A stretch of DNA of 64,000 bases from Sphingopyxis sp. DBS4 (GTDB lineage Bacteria; Pseudomonadota; Alphaproteobacteria; Sphingomonadales; Sphingomonadaceae), in contig NZ_CP102384.1 in the NCBI RefSeq assembly GCF_024628865.1, positions 1,437,001-1,501,000 on the forward strand, in the 5' to 3' direction. Shown here one piece after another: positions 55,160 to 63,712 of this stretch (position 1 is the stretch's first letter; each line of letters starts with the position of its first letter). The position numbers and the translations under genes were made by a program. The notes beneath the pieces were generated by a model. The model was given only the letters and a program-made list of their open reading frames with translations, did no database searches and was not told the DNA's origin.

Positions 55160-55829
55160 TGTCCTCCTCGAACTCACCGAACTCAAGCGTAGCTTCACGC
55201 AGGGCGACGTCACCATCGAAGTGCTGCGCGGGATCGATGCGAGCCTTCGTCGCGGCGAGATCGTCGCGCTGCTCGGCCCGTCGGGATCGGGCAAGTCGAC
55301 GATGCTGCAAGCAGTCGGCCTGCTCGAAGGCGGCTTCGAGGGGACAATCCGTATCGACGACGAGGACGTCACCCGCTTCGATCAGGGCGAGCGGACCAAG
55401 ACGCGGCGCGAGAAAATCGGCTTCGTCTATCAGTTCCACCATCTGCTCCCCGATTTCACCGCGATCGAGAATGTCGTGCTGCCGCAGCTTATTCGCGGCG
55501 CCGGGCAGGGTGAGGCCGAGGAACGCGCGACCGACCTGCTCGGACGGCTGGGGCTCGCCGAGCGGCTGCATCACAAGCCGAGCAAGCTGTCGGGGGGCGA
55601 GCAGCAGCGCGTCGCGGTGGCGCGCGCGCTGGCGAACCGGCCTTTGCTCGTCCTCGCCGACGAGCCGACGGGCAACCTCGACGAAGCGACCGCCGACCGG
55701 GTGTTCGACCAGTTCGTGAAACTGGTGCGCGATCATGGCTCGGCGGCGCTGGTCGCGACGCACAACGAGCGGCTGGCGGCGAAGATGGACCGCGTGCTGC
55801 GCTTGCACGAGGGGCGGATAGAGGGGTAA
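55152..55829 (+). CDS. lolD: Lipoprotein-releasing ABC transporter ATPase LolD
   Basis: LolD, 225 aa, the ATPase of the lipoprotein exporter. Walker A 'GPSGSGKST', the Q loop in '[12 protein letters not shown]', the signature '[15 protein letters not shown]' and Walker B '[13 protein letters not shown]' are intact, with the switch His in 'VATHNERL'. It is encoded with an 8-base overlap after the permease. A long family C repeat follows the stop. Confidence 0.95.
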   Translation: MSDVLLELTELKRSFTQGDVTIEVLRGIDASLRRGEIVALLGPSGSGKSTMLQAVGLLEGGFEGTIRIDDEDVTRFDQGERTKTRREKIGFVYQFHHLLPDFTAIENVVLPQLIRGAGQGEAEERATDLLGRLGLAERLHHKPSKLSGGEQQRVAVARALANRPLLVLADEPTGNLDEATADRVFDQFVKLVRDHGSAALVATHNERLAAKMDRVLRLHEGRIEG

Positions 55830-55844
55830 GCTATTCCCCAGAAA

Positions 55845-55992
55845 CCCCTCCCGCAAGCGGGAGGGGCAGCGAGAGTTACGAGCTTGCTCGTTACTCGCAG
55901 CGGGGTGGGCCAGCGACGGAGCGATTGCCCACCCCGCTGCGACTAGGCAGCAAGCTGCCAAGTCTCGCTACCCCTCCCGCTTGCGGGAGGGG
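55845..55992. repeat. Family C inverted repeat, copy 1
   Basis: A 148-base element. The left end CCCCTCCCGCAAGCGGGAGG and the right end CCTCCCGCTTGCGGGAGGGG are each hairpins and pair with each other. Inside, GCAGCGGGGTGGGC and GCCCACCCCGCTGC pair as a second stem. It fills the lolD-gpx gap. Its right half resembles the element at 63065. Confidence 0.85.
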
Positions 55993-56013
55993 ATGCAATC
56001 GGGGGAAGAAACT

Positions 56014-56490
56014 ATGGCTTTATACGATCTTTCGGCGAAGCTGCCCGGCGGCGGGTCGCAGTCCTTGGCCGATTATCGCGGCAAGGTTCTGTTGATCGTC
56101 AACACCGCGTCGAAATGCGGCTTCACCCCGCAATATGAGGGGCTGGAGGAACTCTATCGCGATTACAAGGATCGCGGGTTCGAGGTGCTGGCTTTCCCCT
56201 GCAACCAGTTCGGCGCGCAGGAGCCGGGCGATGCGGCGGAGATCGCGAATTTCTGTTCGCTGACCTATGACGTGACCTTTCCGGTGATGGCGAAGATCGA
56301 CGTCAACGGATCGGACGCCGATCCGATCTTCAAACATCTGAAAGAGGAAAAGACCGGTCTGCTCGGCAGCGGGATCAAGTGGAATTTCACCAAATTCCTG
56401 GTCGACCGCGACGGCAAGACCGTGTCGCGCCACGCCCCGACGACGAAGCCCGAGTTGCTGCGGAAAGAGATTGAGGAATTGCTGGGATAA
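56014..56490 (+). CDS. Glutathione peroxidase family protein
   Basis: A 158-aa thiol peroxidase of the GPx family. The peroxidatic residue is Cys35 ('NTASKCGFTPQY'), not selenocysteine. Gln in 'FPCNQFGAQEPG' and Trp-Asn in 'IKWNFTKF' complete the tetrad, and the Cys in FPCNQ is the likely resolving residue, so it probably uses thioredoxin. GGGGGAAG precedes the ATG at 56014. The gene lies between two repeat elements. Confidence 0.93.
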   Translation: MALYDLSAKLPGGGSQSLADYRGKVLLIVNTASKCGFTPQYEGLEELYRDYKDRGFEVLAFPCNQFGAQEPGDAAEIANFCSLTYDVTFPVMAKIDVNGSDADPIFKHLKEEKTGLLGSGIKWNFTKFLVDRDGKTVSRHAPTTKPELLRKEIEELLG

Positions 56491-56503
56491 TGCCCGGCCC
56501 TTC

Positions 56504-56586
56504 GTCATTGCGAGCGTAGCGAAGCAATCCAGGGCGGCTTACGCCTACTCTGGATTGCCGCGTCGCCTTCGGCGCCTCGCAATGAC
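56504..56586. repeat. Family B inverted repeat, copy 1
   Basis: Ends GTCATTGCGAGCG and CCTCGCAATGAC pair, with GCAATCCAG / CTGGATTGC inside. The element at 61825 has the same ends and the same inner segment. It lies between the peroxidase and dnaE genes. Confidence 0.8.
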
Positions 56587-56641
56587 GATTTTGTGAATCG
56601 AGGCCATGGTCGAATCATCTGGGCGGCGTTAGCGTCCCCCT

Positions 56642-59600
56642 ATGGCCTACAGCCCCTTCGTTCCCCTGCGCGTCTTTTCCAGTTTCACCATGCTGGAGGG
56701 GGCAATCGATCCGAAAGCCATTGCCAAGGCCGCGCGCGAGCGGGGGTTTCCGGCGATCGCGGTGGCCGACCGCAACGGGCTTTATGGCGTCATGGCGTTC
56801 GGCGAGGCGTGCAAGGCGGCGGGGGTGCAGCCGGTCATCGGCGCGCTGCTGAGCGTCGCGCGGCCGGGGCAGCGGCTTGCGAACGGCGCGCCGATGGTCG
56901 ACTGGCTCGCGCTCTATGCCCAGGACGATGCGGGTTACAACAATCTCTGCGCGCTCGTCTCGCACGCGCATCTCGGGCGGCCGGTCGAGCAGGAGCCGCA
57001 TGTCGCGCTCGCCGATCTTGCGGGGCGCACCGACGGGCTGATCTGCCTGACCGGCGGCGGCGAGGGGGCGCTCGCGCGGCTGCTCGCGGGCGAGCAGAAG
57101 AGCGCGGCCGATGATTATGTCGAGCAGTTGGAGGCGCTGTTCGGCGGACGGCTCTATATCGAATTGTCACGGCGCGGCGATGCGACCGAGACGGCGGCCG
57201 AGGAGGCGCTGATCGACATGGCCTATGCGCGGGCGCTGCCGCTCGTCGCGACCAACCCCGCCAATTTCGTCGAACCGCAATTCCACCCCGCGCACGATGC
57301 GATGCTGTGCATCGCGCAATCGGCTTATGTCGAAAGCGAGGATCGCCGGGTGTCGAGCCCCGAGGCGTGGCTGAAGCCCGCCGAGGCGATGGAGGATGCT
57401 TTCTCCGACCTGCCCGAGGCGATCCGCAACACGCTGGTCGTCGCGCAGCGCTGCGCCTTCATGGCGCCGAAGCGCGCGCCGATCCTGCCCAGCCTCGCGG
57501 GCGATCGCGAAGGCGAGGCGGCGCAGCTTGCGGCTGACGCCCGCGCGGGGCTGGAGGCGCGGCTCGCGCTCTATCCCGAATTGAGCGCGGTGGAGCGGCA
57601 GGCCTATGTCGAGCGGCTCGATTTCGAGGTCGGGGTCATCACCCAGATGGGCTTTCCCGGCTACTTCCTGATCGTCGCCGACTTCATCAAATGGGCAAAG
57701 GCGCACGATATTCCGGTGGGGCCGGGGCGCGGCTCGGGCGCGGGGAGCGTCGTCGCCTGGGCGCTGACGATCACCGACCTCGATCCGCTCAAGCTCGGCC
57801 TGCTGTTCGAGCGGTTCCTCAATCCCGAGCGCGTGTCGATGCCCGACTTCGACATCGACTTTTGTGAAACGCGGCGCGGCGAGGTGATCCGCTATGTGCA
57901 GGAGAAATACGGCCGCGACACCGTTGCGCAGATCATCACCTTCGGAAAGCTGAAGGCGCGCGCGGTGCTGAAGGACACCGGCCGCGTGCTCCAGATGAGC
58001 TATGGTCAGGTCGACCGGCTCGCGAAGCTGGTGCCGAACCATCCGACCGACCCCTGGACGCTCGAACGCGCGCTGAACGGCGTATCCGAGCTGATGACCG
58101 AATATAAGCAGGACGACGGGGTGCGGCGGCTGTTCGACATGGCGCGCCAGCTCGAAGGGCTGCCGCGGCACAGTTCGACCCACGCGGCGGGGGTGGTGAT
58201 CGGCGACCGGCCGCTCGACCAGCTCGTCCCGCTCTATCGCGACCCGCGCTCGGACATGCCGGTGACCCAGTTCGACATGAAATATGTCGAGACGGCGGGG
58301 CTGGTGAAATTCGACTTTCTCGGTCTCAAGACGCTGTCGGTGCTCAAGGAAGCGCGGCGGCTGCTTGCGCTGCGCGGGGTCGATGTCGATCTCGACCAAC
58401 TCGCGTGGGACGACGAGGAGGTTTACGCCCTTCTCCAGCGCGGCGAGACGGTCGGGGTGTTCCAGTTGGAATCCGAAGGGATGCGGCGTACGCTGTCGGC
58501 GGTGAAGCCGACCAATTTCGGCGACATCATCGCGCTCGTCGCGCTCTATCGCCCCGGCCCGATGGACAATATCCCGCTGTTCGGTGCGCGCAAGAACGGG
58601 CGCGAGCCGATCGCCTATCCGCACCCGCTGCTCGAGGGCATCCTCGCTGAAACCTACGGCATCTTCGTCTATCAGGAACAGGTGATGCAGGCGGCGCAGA
58701 TACTCGCCGGCTACAGCCTCGGCGGCGCCGACTTGCTGCGCCGCGCGATGGGCAAAAAGATTCAGGCCGAGATGGATGCGCAGCGCGAGACCTTCGTTGC
58801 GGGCTGCGGCGAGCATAACAAGATCGACGCCAGGACCGCGAACGAGCTGTTCGACTTGATCGACAAGTTCGCGGGATACGGTTTCAACAAGAGTCATGCC
58901 GCCGCCTATGCGCTGCTCTCCTATCAGACCGCGTGGCTGAAGGCGCATTATCCGCATGAGTTCTTTGCCGCGTCGATGTCGTTCGACAGCCATCAGACCG
59001 ACAAATTGTCGATCTTCATCGACGACATGCGCCGGCTGGACATCGCAGTTGCGCCGCCGTCGATCAACGACAGCGAGGCCGATTTCTCGGTCGGGCGCGG
59101 CGAGGATGGATTGGCGGTGCGCTATGCGCTCGGCGCCTTGAAGGGGGTCGGCGAAAAGGCGATGGAGGTGCTCGTCGCCGAGCGCCATGCCAAGGGCGAA
59201 TTTGCGAGCCTCGACGATTTCGCGAGCCGTATCGATCCCAAGCAACTCAACCGCCGCCAGATCGAGGCGCTGGCGGGCGGCGGCGCGTTCGATTGCGTCG
59301 AGCCCGACCGGCCGCGCGCCTTTGCCGGCGCCGAAGCACTGCTTGCCTGCGCGAACAGTTCGGCGCACGAGCGTTCGACCGGACAGGGCGGGCTGTTCGG
59401 CGGCGACGTCGCGATCGCGCCGGCGCTCCAGCTTCCGGCCGCCGAACCCTGGACGCTCGCCGAGCGGATGACGCGCGAGAAGGAAGCCTTCGGTTTCTAT
59501 TTCTCGGCGCACCCGGTCGAGCAATATGAGGCGATCGTCCAGGCGCGCGGCGCGCGCAGCTATGGCGACATTTGCGAGAATGTCGAAATGACGCCCGGAA

Positions 59601-60130
59601 CGCGCATCCCGATGGTGATGGCGGCGATGGTCGAAAGCGCGCGCCCGCGCGTGTCGCAGCGCGGCAACCGCTTTCTCAACCTGACGCTGTCGGACCGCAG
59701 CGGGCAGTTCCAGTCGAGCTGTTTCGACGAGCAGGCGAGCAAGGTGCTGGAAGCGCTGGCGGCCGAAGGTGGCTGCGCGATCCTGTCGGTCGAGCTCGAC
59801 CTTCTCGAAGGCGAGGAGACGCCGCGAGTGACGGTGCGCGGGGCGCAGTCGCTTGCCGACATTGCCGCGACCGCGGCGCTGCAACTGACGTGTCGGGTCG
59901 AGCTGGCCGACGCGGTGGCGGAGATCGCGGGCCTGCTCGAGCGGCGCGACGATGCGCGCGGCAAGGTTGTCATCGCCACGCGCGACCCGCTGACAGATGC
60001 CGATATCCGGGTCGAACTGGGACGGAGTTTCGCGCTCGGCCCCGATACCGTCTCGCGCCTCGATATGGTTGCGGGTGTAACCGAAGCGGCGCTCGCGCTC
60101 GTCGCACCGCGCGATTTCCGGGTGCGATAA
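56642..60130 (+). CDS. dnaE: DNA polymerase III subunit alpha
   Basis: DnaE1, 1162 aa, the replicative polymerase. An N-terminal PHP domain, a palm with catalytic Asp402 and Asp404 ('MPDFDIDF'), fingers ('GRGSGAGSVVAWAL', 'HSSTHAAGVV'), a tandem HhH and an OB domain are in order. The beta-clamp motif 'QGGLFG' begins at Gln915. The PHP metal motif is altered: 'RVFSSFTMLEG' has Phe where homologues have His, so this domain is probably inactive. Length is normal. It is transcribed alone. Confidence 0.97.
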   Translation: MAYSPFVPLRVFSSFTMLEGAIDPKAIAKAARERGFPAIAVADRNGLYGVMAFGEACKAAGVQPVIGALLSVARPGQRLANGAPMVDWLALYAQDDAGYNNLCALVSHAHLGRPVEQEPHVALADLAGRTDGLICLTGGGEGALARLLAGEQKSAADDYVEQLEALFGGRLYIELSRRGDATETAAEEALIDMAYARALPLVATNPANFVEPQFHPAHDAMLCIAQSAYVESEDRRVSSPEAWLKPAEAMEDAFSDLPEAIRNTLVVAQRCAFMAPKRAPILPSLAGDREGEAAQLAADARAGLEARLALYPELSAVERQAYVERLDFEVGVITQMGFPGYFLIVADFIKWAKAHDIPVGPGRGSGAGSVVAWALTITDLDPLKLGLLFERFLNPERVSMPDFDIDFCETRRGEVIRYVQEKYGRDTVAQIITFGKLKARAVLKDTGRVLQMSYGQVDRLAKLVPNHPTDPWTLERALNGVSELMTEYKQDDGVRRLFDMARQLEGLPRHSSTHAAGVVIGDRPLDQLVPLYRDPRSDMPVTQFDMKYVETAGLVKFDFLGLKTLSVLKEARRLLALRGVDVDLDQLAWDDEEVYALLQRGETVGVFQLESEGMRRTLSAVKPTNFGDIIALVALYRPGPMDNIPLFGARKNGREPIAYPHPLLEGILAETYGIFVYQEQVMQAAQILAGYSLGGADLLRRAMGKKIQAEMDAQRETFVAGCGEHNKIDARTANELFDLIDKFAGYGFNKSHAAAYALLSYQTAWLKAHYPHEFFAASMSFDSHQTDKLSIFIDDMRRLDIAVAPPSINDSEADFSVGRGEDGLAVRYALGALKGVGEKAMEVLVAERHAKGEFASLDDFASRIDPKQLNRRQIEALAGGGAFDCVEPDRPRAFAGAEALLACANSSAHERSTGQGGLFGGDVAIAPALQLPAAEPWTLAERMTREKEAFGFYFSAHPVEQYEAIVQARGARSYGDICENVEMTPGTRIPMVMAAMVESARPRVSQRGNRFLNLTLSDRSGQFQSSCFDEQASKVLEALAAEGGCAILSVELDLLEGEETPRVTVRGAQSLADIAATAALQLTCRVELADAVAEIAGLLERRDDARGKVVIATRDPLTDADIRVELGRSFALGPDTVSRLDMVAGVTEAALALVAPRDFRVR

Positions 60131-60204
60131 CCGGCTTCACCCTTGCATCGCCTGCAATTTCGGCCCTATCCCTTGGGGGCAACGATAATCGAGGATGCCT
60201 TATC

Positions 60205-61809
60205 ATGGGAATGCAGGGCCAGCCGCTGCTCGTCACGAGCCTGATCGACCACGCCGCGCGCGAACATGCCGCGCGTGAGATCGTCTCGCGCTGGGCCGAC
60301 GGCAGCGTGACGCGATCGACGTGGGGCGAGGTGGGCAGCGATGCGCGCCGCTTCGCGGCCGCTATGGTGAAGCTGGGCATGAAGAAGGGCGATCGCATCG
60401 CGACGCTGGCGATGAACCACGGCCATCATCTGGTGAGCTGGTACGGGACCGCGGGAATGGGCGGGGTCCTGCACACGGTCAATCCGCGGCTGTTCGACGA
60501 GCAACTCGTCTATATCATCAACCATGCCGAGGATCGGGTGCTGTTCCTCGACGCGGCTTTCCTGCCGATCGTCGATCGGCTGCGGCCCGAATTGAAGAGC
60601 GTCGAGCATTTCGTCCTGTTCGATGCACCCGCGCAGGACGGCTATCTGTCCTATCGCGACCTGATCGCGGCCGAGGACGGGCGTTTTGCGTGGGTGGAAC
60701 TCGACGAGCGCGATCCGGTCGGGCTTTGCTATACCAGCGGCACGACGGGCAATCCCAAGGGTGTGATCTATGAGCATCGCTCGAACGTCCTGCACGCGAT
60801 CACCGAGGTTCAGCCCGACGCCTTCGACATGTCGAACCGCAGCGTGATCCTGCCGATCGTGCCGATGTTCCACGCGAACAGCTGGGGCGTTCCCTTCGCG
60901 GCGGCGACCGTGGGCGCGAAGATGGTTTTTTCGGCGACCAACGACGCGCAGGCGCTGTGCGACCTGATGCACGCCGAGGGGGTGACGCACAGCGCGGGCG
61001 TGCCGACCGTGTGGCTCGCGATGTTCGCGCATATGGACGCAACCGGCATCGGCTATGGCGCGCTCCGGCAGGTCAACATCGGCGGATCGGCGGCGCCGCG
61101 CGCGATGGTCGAGCGCTTCATGAAGGCGGGCGTCTATGTCGGCCATGCCTGGGGCATGACCGAAACCAGCCCGATCGGGACGATGGGCCGACGTCCGTGG
61201 AACTGGGACAGCCTGAGCTTCGACGAGCAGGTCGATGTCATCTGCCATCAGGGCTGCCCGCCGTTCGGGGTCGAACTGCGCATCGTCGACGACGAGGACA
61301 ATATATTGCCGCGCGACGGCGTGACGAGCGGACGCCTGCAATGCCGCGGGCCGTGGATCATCCAGCGCTATTTCAAGGCCGACGCCGATGCCACCGACGC
61401 CGACGGCTGGTTCGACACCGGCGACGTGTCGGTGATCCACCCCGACGGCGTCATGCAGATCACCGACCGCGCGAAGGATGTGATCAAGTCGGGCGGTGAA
61501 TGGATTTCGTCGATCGAGCTCGAAAATGCGGCGGTCGGCGCGCCGGGGGTGCAGGAAGCCGCGGCGGTCGGTGTGTTCCACCCGAAGTGGGACGAGCGGC
61601 CGATCCTGCTGATCGTGAAAAAGCCCGGCGCCGAGGTGAGCGAGGCGGGCATCGTCGATTACCTCAAGGACAAGGTCGCGAAATGGTGGCTGCCCGACGA
61701 GGTCGTCTTCGTCGATGAACTGCCGCACACTGCGACGGGGAAAATCCTGAAGCGGCAGATCAGGGACGATTACAAGGATTACAAGCTGCGGTCACTGGTG
61801 GAGGCTTAG
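60205..61809 (+). CDS. AlkK-like fatty acyl-CoA synthetase
   Basis: A 534-aa AMP-forming ligase of the ANL superfamily. The P-loop '[18 protein letters not shown]', split for the core, 'GMTETSPIG', '[14 protein letters not shown]' and the catalytic Lys in '[11 protein letters not shown]' are present. The N terminus '[17 protein letters not shown]' and '[11 protein letters not shown]' resemble AlkK-type medium-chain enzymes. It would activate fatty acids for beta-oxidation. No beta-oxidation genes adjoin it. Confidence 0.9.
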   Translation: MGMQGQPLLVTSLIDHAAREHAAREIVSRWADGSVTRSTWGEVGSDARRFAAAMVKLGMKKGDRIATLAMNHGHHLVSWYGTAGMGGVLHTVNPRLFDEQLVYIINHAEDRVLFLDAAFLPIVDRLRPELKSVEHFVLFDAPAQDGYLSYRDLIAAEDGRFAWVELDERDPVGLCYTSGTTGNPKGVIYEHRSNVLHAITEVQPDAFDMSNRSVILPIVPMFHANSWGVPFAAATVGAKMVFSATNDAQALCDLMHAEGVTHSAGVPTVWLAMFAHMDATGIGYGALRQVNIGGSAAPRAMVERFMKAGVYVGHAWGMTETSPIGTMGRRPWNWDSLSFDEQVDVICHQGCPPFGVELRIVDDEDNILPRDGVTSGRLQCRGPWIIQRYFKADADATDADGWFDTGDVSVIHPDGVMQITDRAKDVIKSGGEWISSIELENAAVGAPGVQEAAAVGVFHPKWDERPILLIVKKPGAEVSEAGIVDYLKDKVAKWWLPDEVVFVDELPHTATGKILKRQIRDDYKDYKLRSLVEA

Positions 61810-61824
61810 GCTTTCCATCCTGTC

Positions 61825-61903
61825 GTCATTGCGAGCGAAGCGAAGCAAAGCAATCCAGAGTGGCGTAAACCGCTCTGGATTGCTTCGCTTCGCTCGCAAT
61901 GAC
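61825..61903. repeat. Family B inverted repeat, copy 2
   Basis: GTCATTGCGAGCGAAGCGAA on the left pairs with TTCGCTTCGCTCGCAATGAC on the right, and CAATCCAGAG with CTCTGGATTG inside. It separates the convergent acyl-CoA ligase and radical SAM genes. It is the better preserved of the two copies. Confidence 0.85.
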
Positions 61904-61923
61904 GGCTTTGGCTGGGCAGCCGG

Positions 61924-63012
61924 TCAGAACAACTCCATCTGCCCATCGCGCTCGGGCGGCCGGAACAGGTCGCAGCGGAGCGGTGGGAAACGGCGGTCCA
62001 TGCCGTGCTCGCGAGCGGCGCGCCGGACGCGCTGGCGGATGAGTTGGGGCCAGATGCCTTGGCCTTTCATGCGGGTGAAGAAGCCGGGATCGTTGTCGCG
62101 GCCGCCGCGGATGTCCTGGACCATGTGCATCACCTTTTCGGCGCGGTCGGGGTAGTGGGCGGCGAGCCAGGCGCGGAAGAGCGGGGCGACCTCATAGGGC
62201 AGGCGCATCAATATGTAGGAAGCGCGGATCGCCCCGGCTTCGGCGGCGGCCGCCATGATCGCCTCTATCTCGTGATCGGTGATCGCGGGGATGATCGGCG
62301 AAATGTTGACCTGCGTCGGTACGCCGGAGTCGATGAGCTTGCGGATCGCTGCCAGGCGGCGGCGCGGATGCGGCGCGCGGGGTTCGAGGGTGCGCGCGAG
62401 CGCCGCGTCGAGCGTCGTCACCGAAATCGCGACCCCGACCAGATCGTCGCGCGCCATCGCCGCGAGCAGGTCGATGTCGCGGAGCAGCCGGTCGGACTTG
62501 GTGGTGATCAGCAGCGGGTGCTTCGTTTCGGCGAGTACCTCGACGACCGCACGGGTGATCCGCCATTCGCGCTCGATCGGTTGATAGCCGTCGGTGTTGG
62601 TGCCGATCGCGACCGGGGCGACCTTGTAATTGCGCTTCGCCAGTTCCTGCCGCAGCAGTTTCGCGGCGTCGGGCTTGGCGAAGAGCCTGCTTTCGAAATC
62701 GAGGCCGGGCGACAGGTCGTGATAGGCGTGCGTCGGCCGCGCGAAGCAATAGATGCAGCCATGCTCGCAGCCGCGATAGGGATTGATCGAGCGATCGAAA
62801 CCGATGTCAGGCGAACTGTTGCGCGCGATGATCGTCTTCGGATGTTCGACGGTCACCGTCGTTCGCAGCGGCGGCGGGGCGCCGTCGATATCCTCGGCCG
62901 CGTCGAGCCAGTCACCATCGGCTTCGAGACCGAGCGAGCCGGTGCGGGTCGGGCGGAGATTGGTCGGGGCGCCGCGGCCCGAAATCGGGGGGAGGGGTTT
63001 CGGCGAGTCCAT
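61924..63012 (-). CDS. PA0069-family radical SAM protein
   Basis: A 362-aa radical SAM protein of the PA0069 group (related to Rv2578c and spore photoproduct lyase-like folds). The cluster motif CxxxCxxC is Cys82, Cys86 and Cys89 in 'YRGCEHGCIYCFARP'. Following blocks are 'IAIGTNTDGYQPIEREW'-like, 'ITTKSDRLLRDIDLL' and 'SPIIPAITDHEIEAI'. The reaction is unknown; a role in DNA repair has been suggested for the group only by similarity. The ATG at 63012 avoids the upstream repeat. Confidence 0.87.
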   Translation of the reverse strand: MDSPKPLPPISGRGAPTNLRPTRTGSLGLEADGDWLDAAEDIDGAPPPLRTTVTVEHPKTIIARNSSPDIGFDRSINPYRGCEHGCIYCFARPTHAYHDLSPGLDFESRLFAKPDAAKLLRQELAKRNYKVAPVAIGTNTDGYQPIEREWRITRAVVEVLAETKHPLLITTKSDRLLRDIDLLAAMARDDLVGVAISVTTLDAALARTLEPRAPHPRRRLAAIRKLIDSGVPTQVNISPIIPAITDHEIEAIMAAAAEAGAIRASYILMRLPYEVAPLFRAWLAAHYPDRAEKVMHMVQDIRGGRDNDPGFFTRMKGQGIWPQLIRQRVRRAAREHGMDRRFPPLRCDLFRPPERDGQMELF

Positions 63013-63064
63013 CGGGGGAGGATATTCCGCCGATGAGAACAAATAAAGAACAAATAAACACCTT

Positions 63065-63182
63065 CTCCCCTCCAGCAGGCGGGAGGGGTCGGGGGTGGGC
63101 AGCGACGTTGCAATGGCCCACCCCGCTGCGAGTAGCGAGCAAGCTCGCAACTCTCGCTGCCCCTCACGCTTGCGGGAGGGGG
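63065..63182. repeat. Family C inverted repeat, copy 2
   Basis: About 118 bases. Its right half (GCCCACCCCGCTGCGAGTAG, then CTCGCTGCCCCTCACGCTTG) resembles the right half of the 55845 element; the left half is shortened. It lies between the radical SAM start and the moaB stop on the same strand. Confidence 0.75.
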
Positions 63183-63707
63183 CTATTCGGTCAATCGCGG
63201 CATCAACTCGACGAAGTTGCAGGGCTTATGGCGGCTGTCGAGCTGGGTGGCGAGGATGCCCTCCCACGCGTCGGTCACTGCGCCGGTCGAGCCGGGAAGC
63301 GCGAAGATATAGGTGCCGCGTGCGACAACCGCGCAGGCGCGCGACTGGATCGTCGAAGTGCCGATCGTCTGGTAGCTCAGCCAGCGGAACAATTCGCCGA
63401 AGCCGGGAATATCCTTGCCGTCGAGGCGGTGCAGCGCCTCGGGCGTGACGTCACGGCCGGTAAGGCCGGTGCCGCCGGTGGTGATGACGACGTCGACCTC
63501 GGGATCATCGATCCAGTTGTGGAGACGCGAGACGATCAGGTCGCTTTCGTCGCGGATGATCGCCCGCGCGGTGAGCGTGTGACCCGCGGCGGTCAGCAAC
63601 TGCTCTAGCGTGTCGCCCGATTTGTCGTCGGCCGCGCTGCGGCTGTCCGAAACCGTCAGGATGGCGATGCGAACCGGCCGGAACGGCAGGCTTTCGTCAA
63701 TCGGCAT
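63183..63707 (-). CDS. moaB: Molybdopterin adenylyltransferase MoaB/Mog
   Basis: MoaB/Mog-family protein, 174 aa, which adenylates molybdopterin before MoeA inserts molybdate. '[19 protein letters not shown]', '[19 protein letters not shown]' (with the Asp that binds the pterin) and '[10 protein letters not shown]' are the core motifs. It starts 5 bases after the lytic transglycosylase stop. MoaB versus Mog cannot be settled by sequence, but MoeA at 40 kb lacks a fused Mog domain, so this is the likely adenylyltransferase. Confidence 0.92.
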   Translation of the reverse strand: MPIDESLPFRPVRIAILTVSDSRSAADDKSGDTLEQLLTAAGHTLTARAIIRDESDLIVSRLHNWIDDPEVDVVITTGGTGLTGRDVTPEALHRLDGKDIPGFGELFRWLSYQTIGTSTIQSRACAVVARGTYIFALPGSTGAVTDAWEGILATQLDSRHKPCNFVELMPRLTE

Positions 63708-63712
63708 TGGCG

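Noticed and set aside
57167..59884. 905-aa minus-strand open frame opposite dnaE
   Set aside because: It is a GC-rich shadow of dnaE with no recognisable domain; dnaE is complete and intact on the plus strand.
15070..63182. Repeats as a CRISPR array
   Set aside because: The repeats are single, scattered between genes, palindromic and of several families; there are no regular spacers or cas genes.
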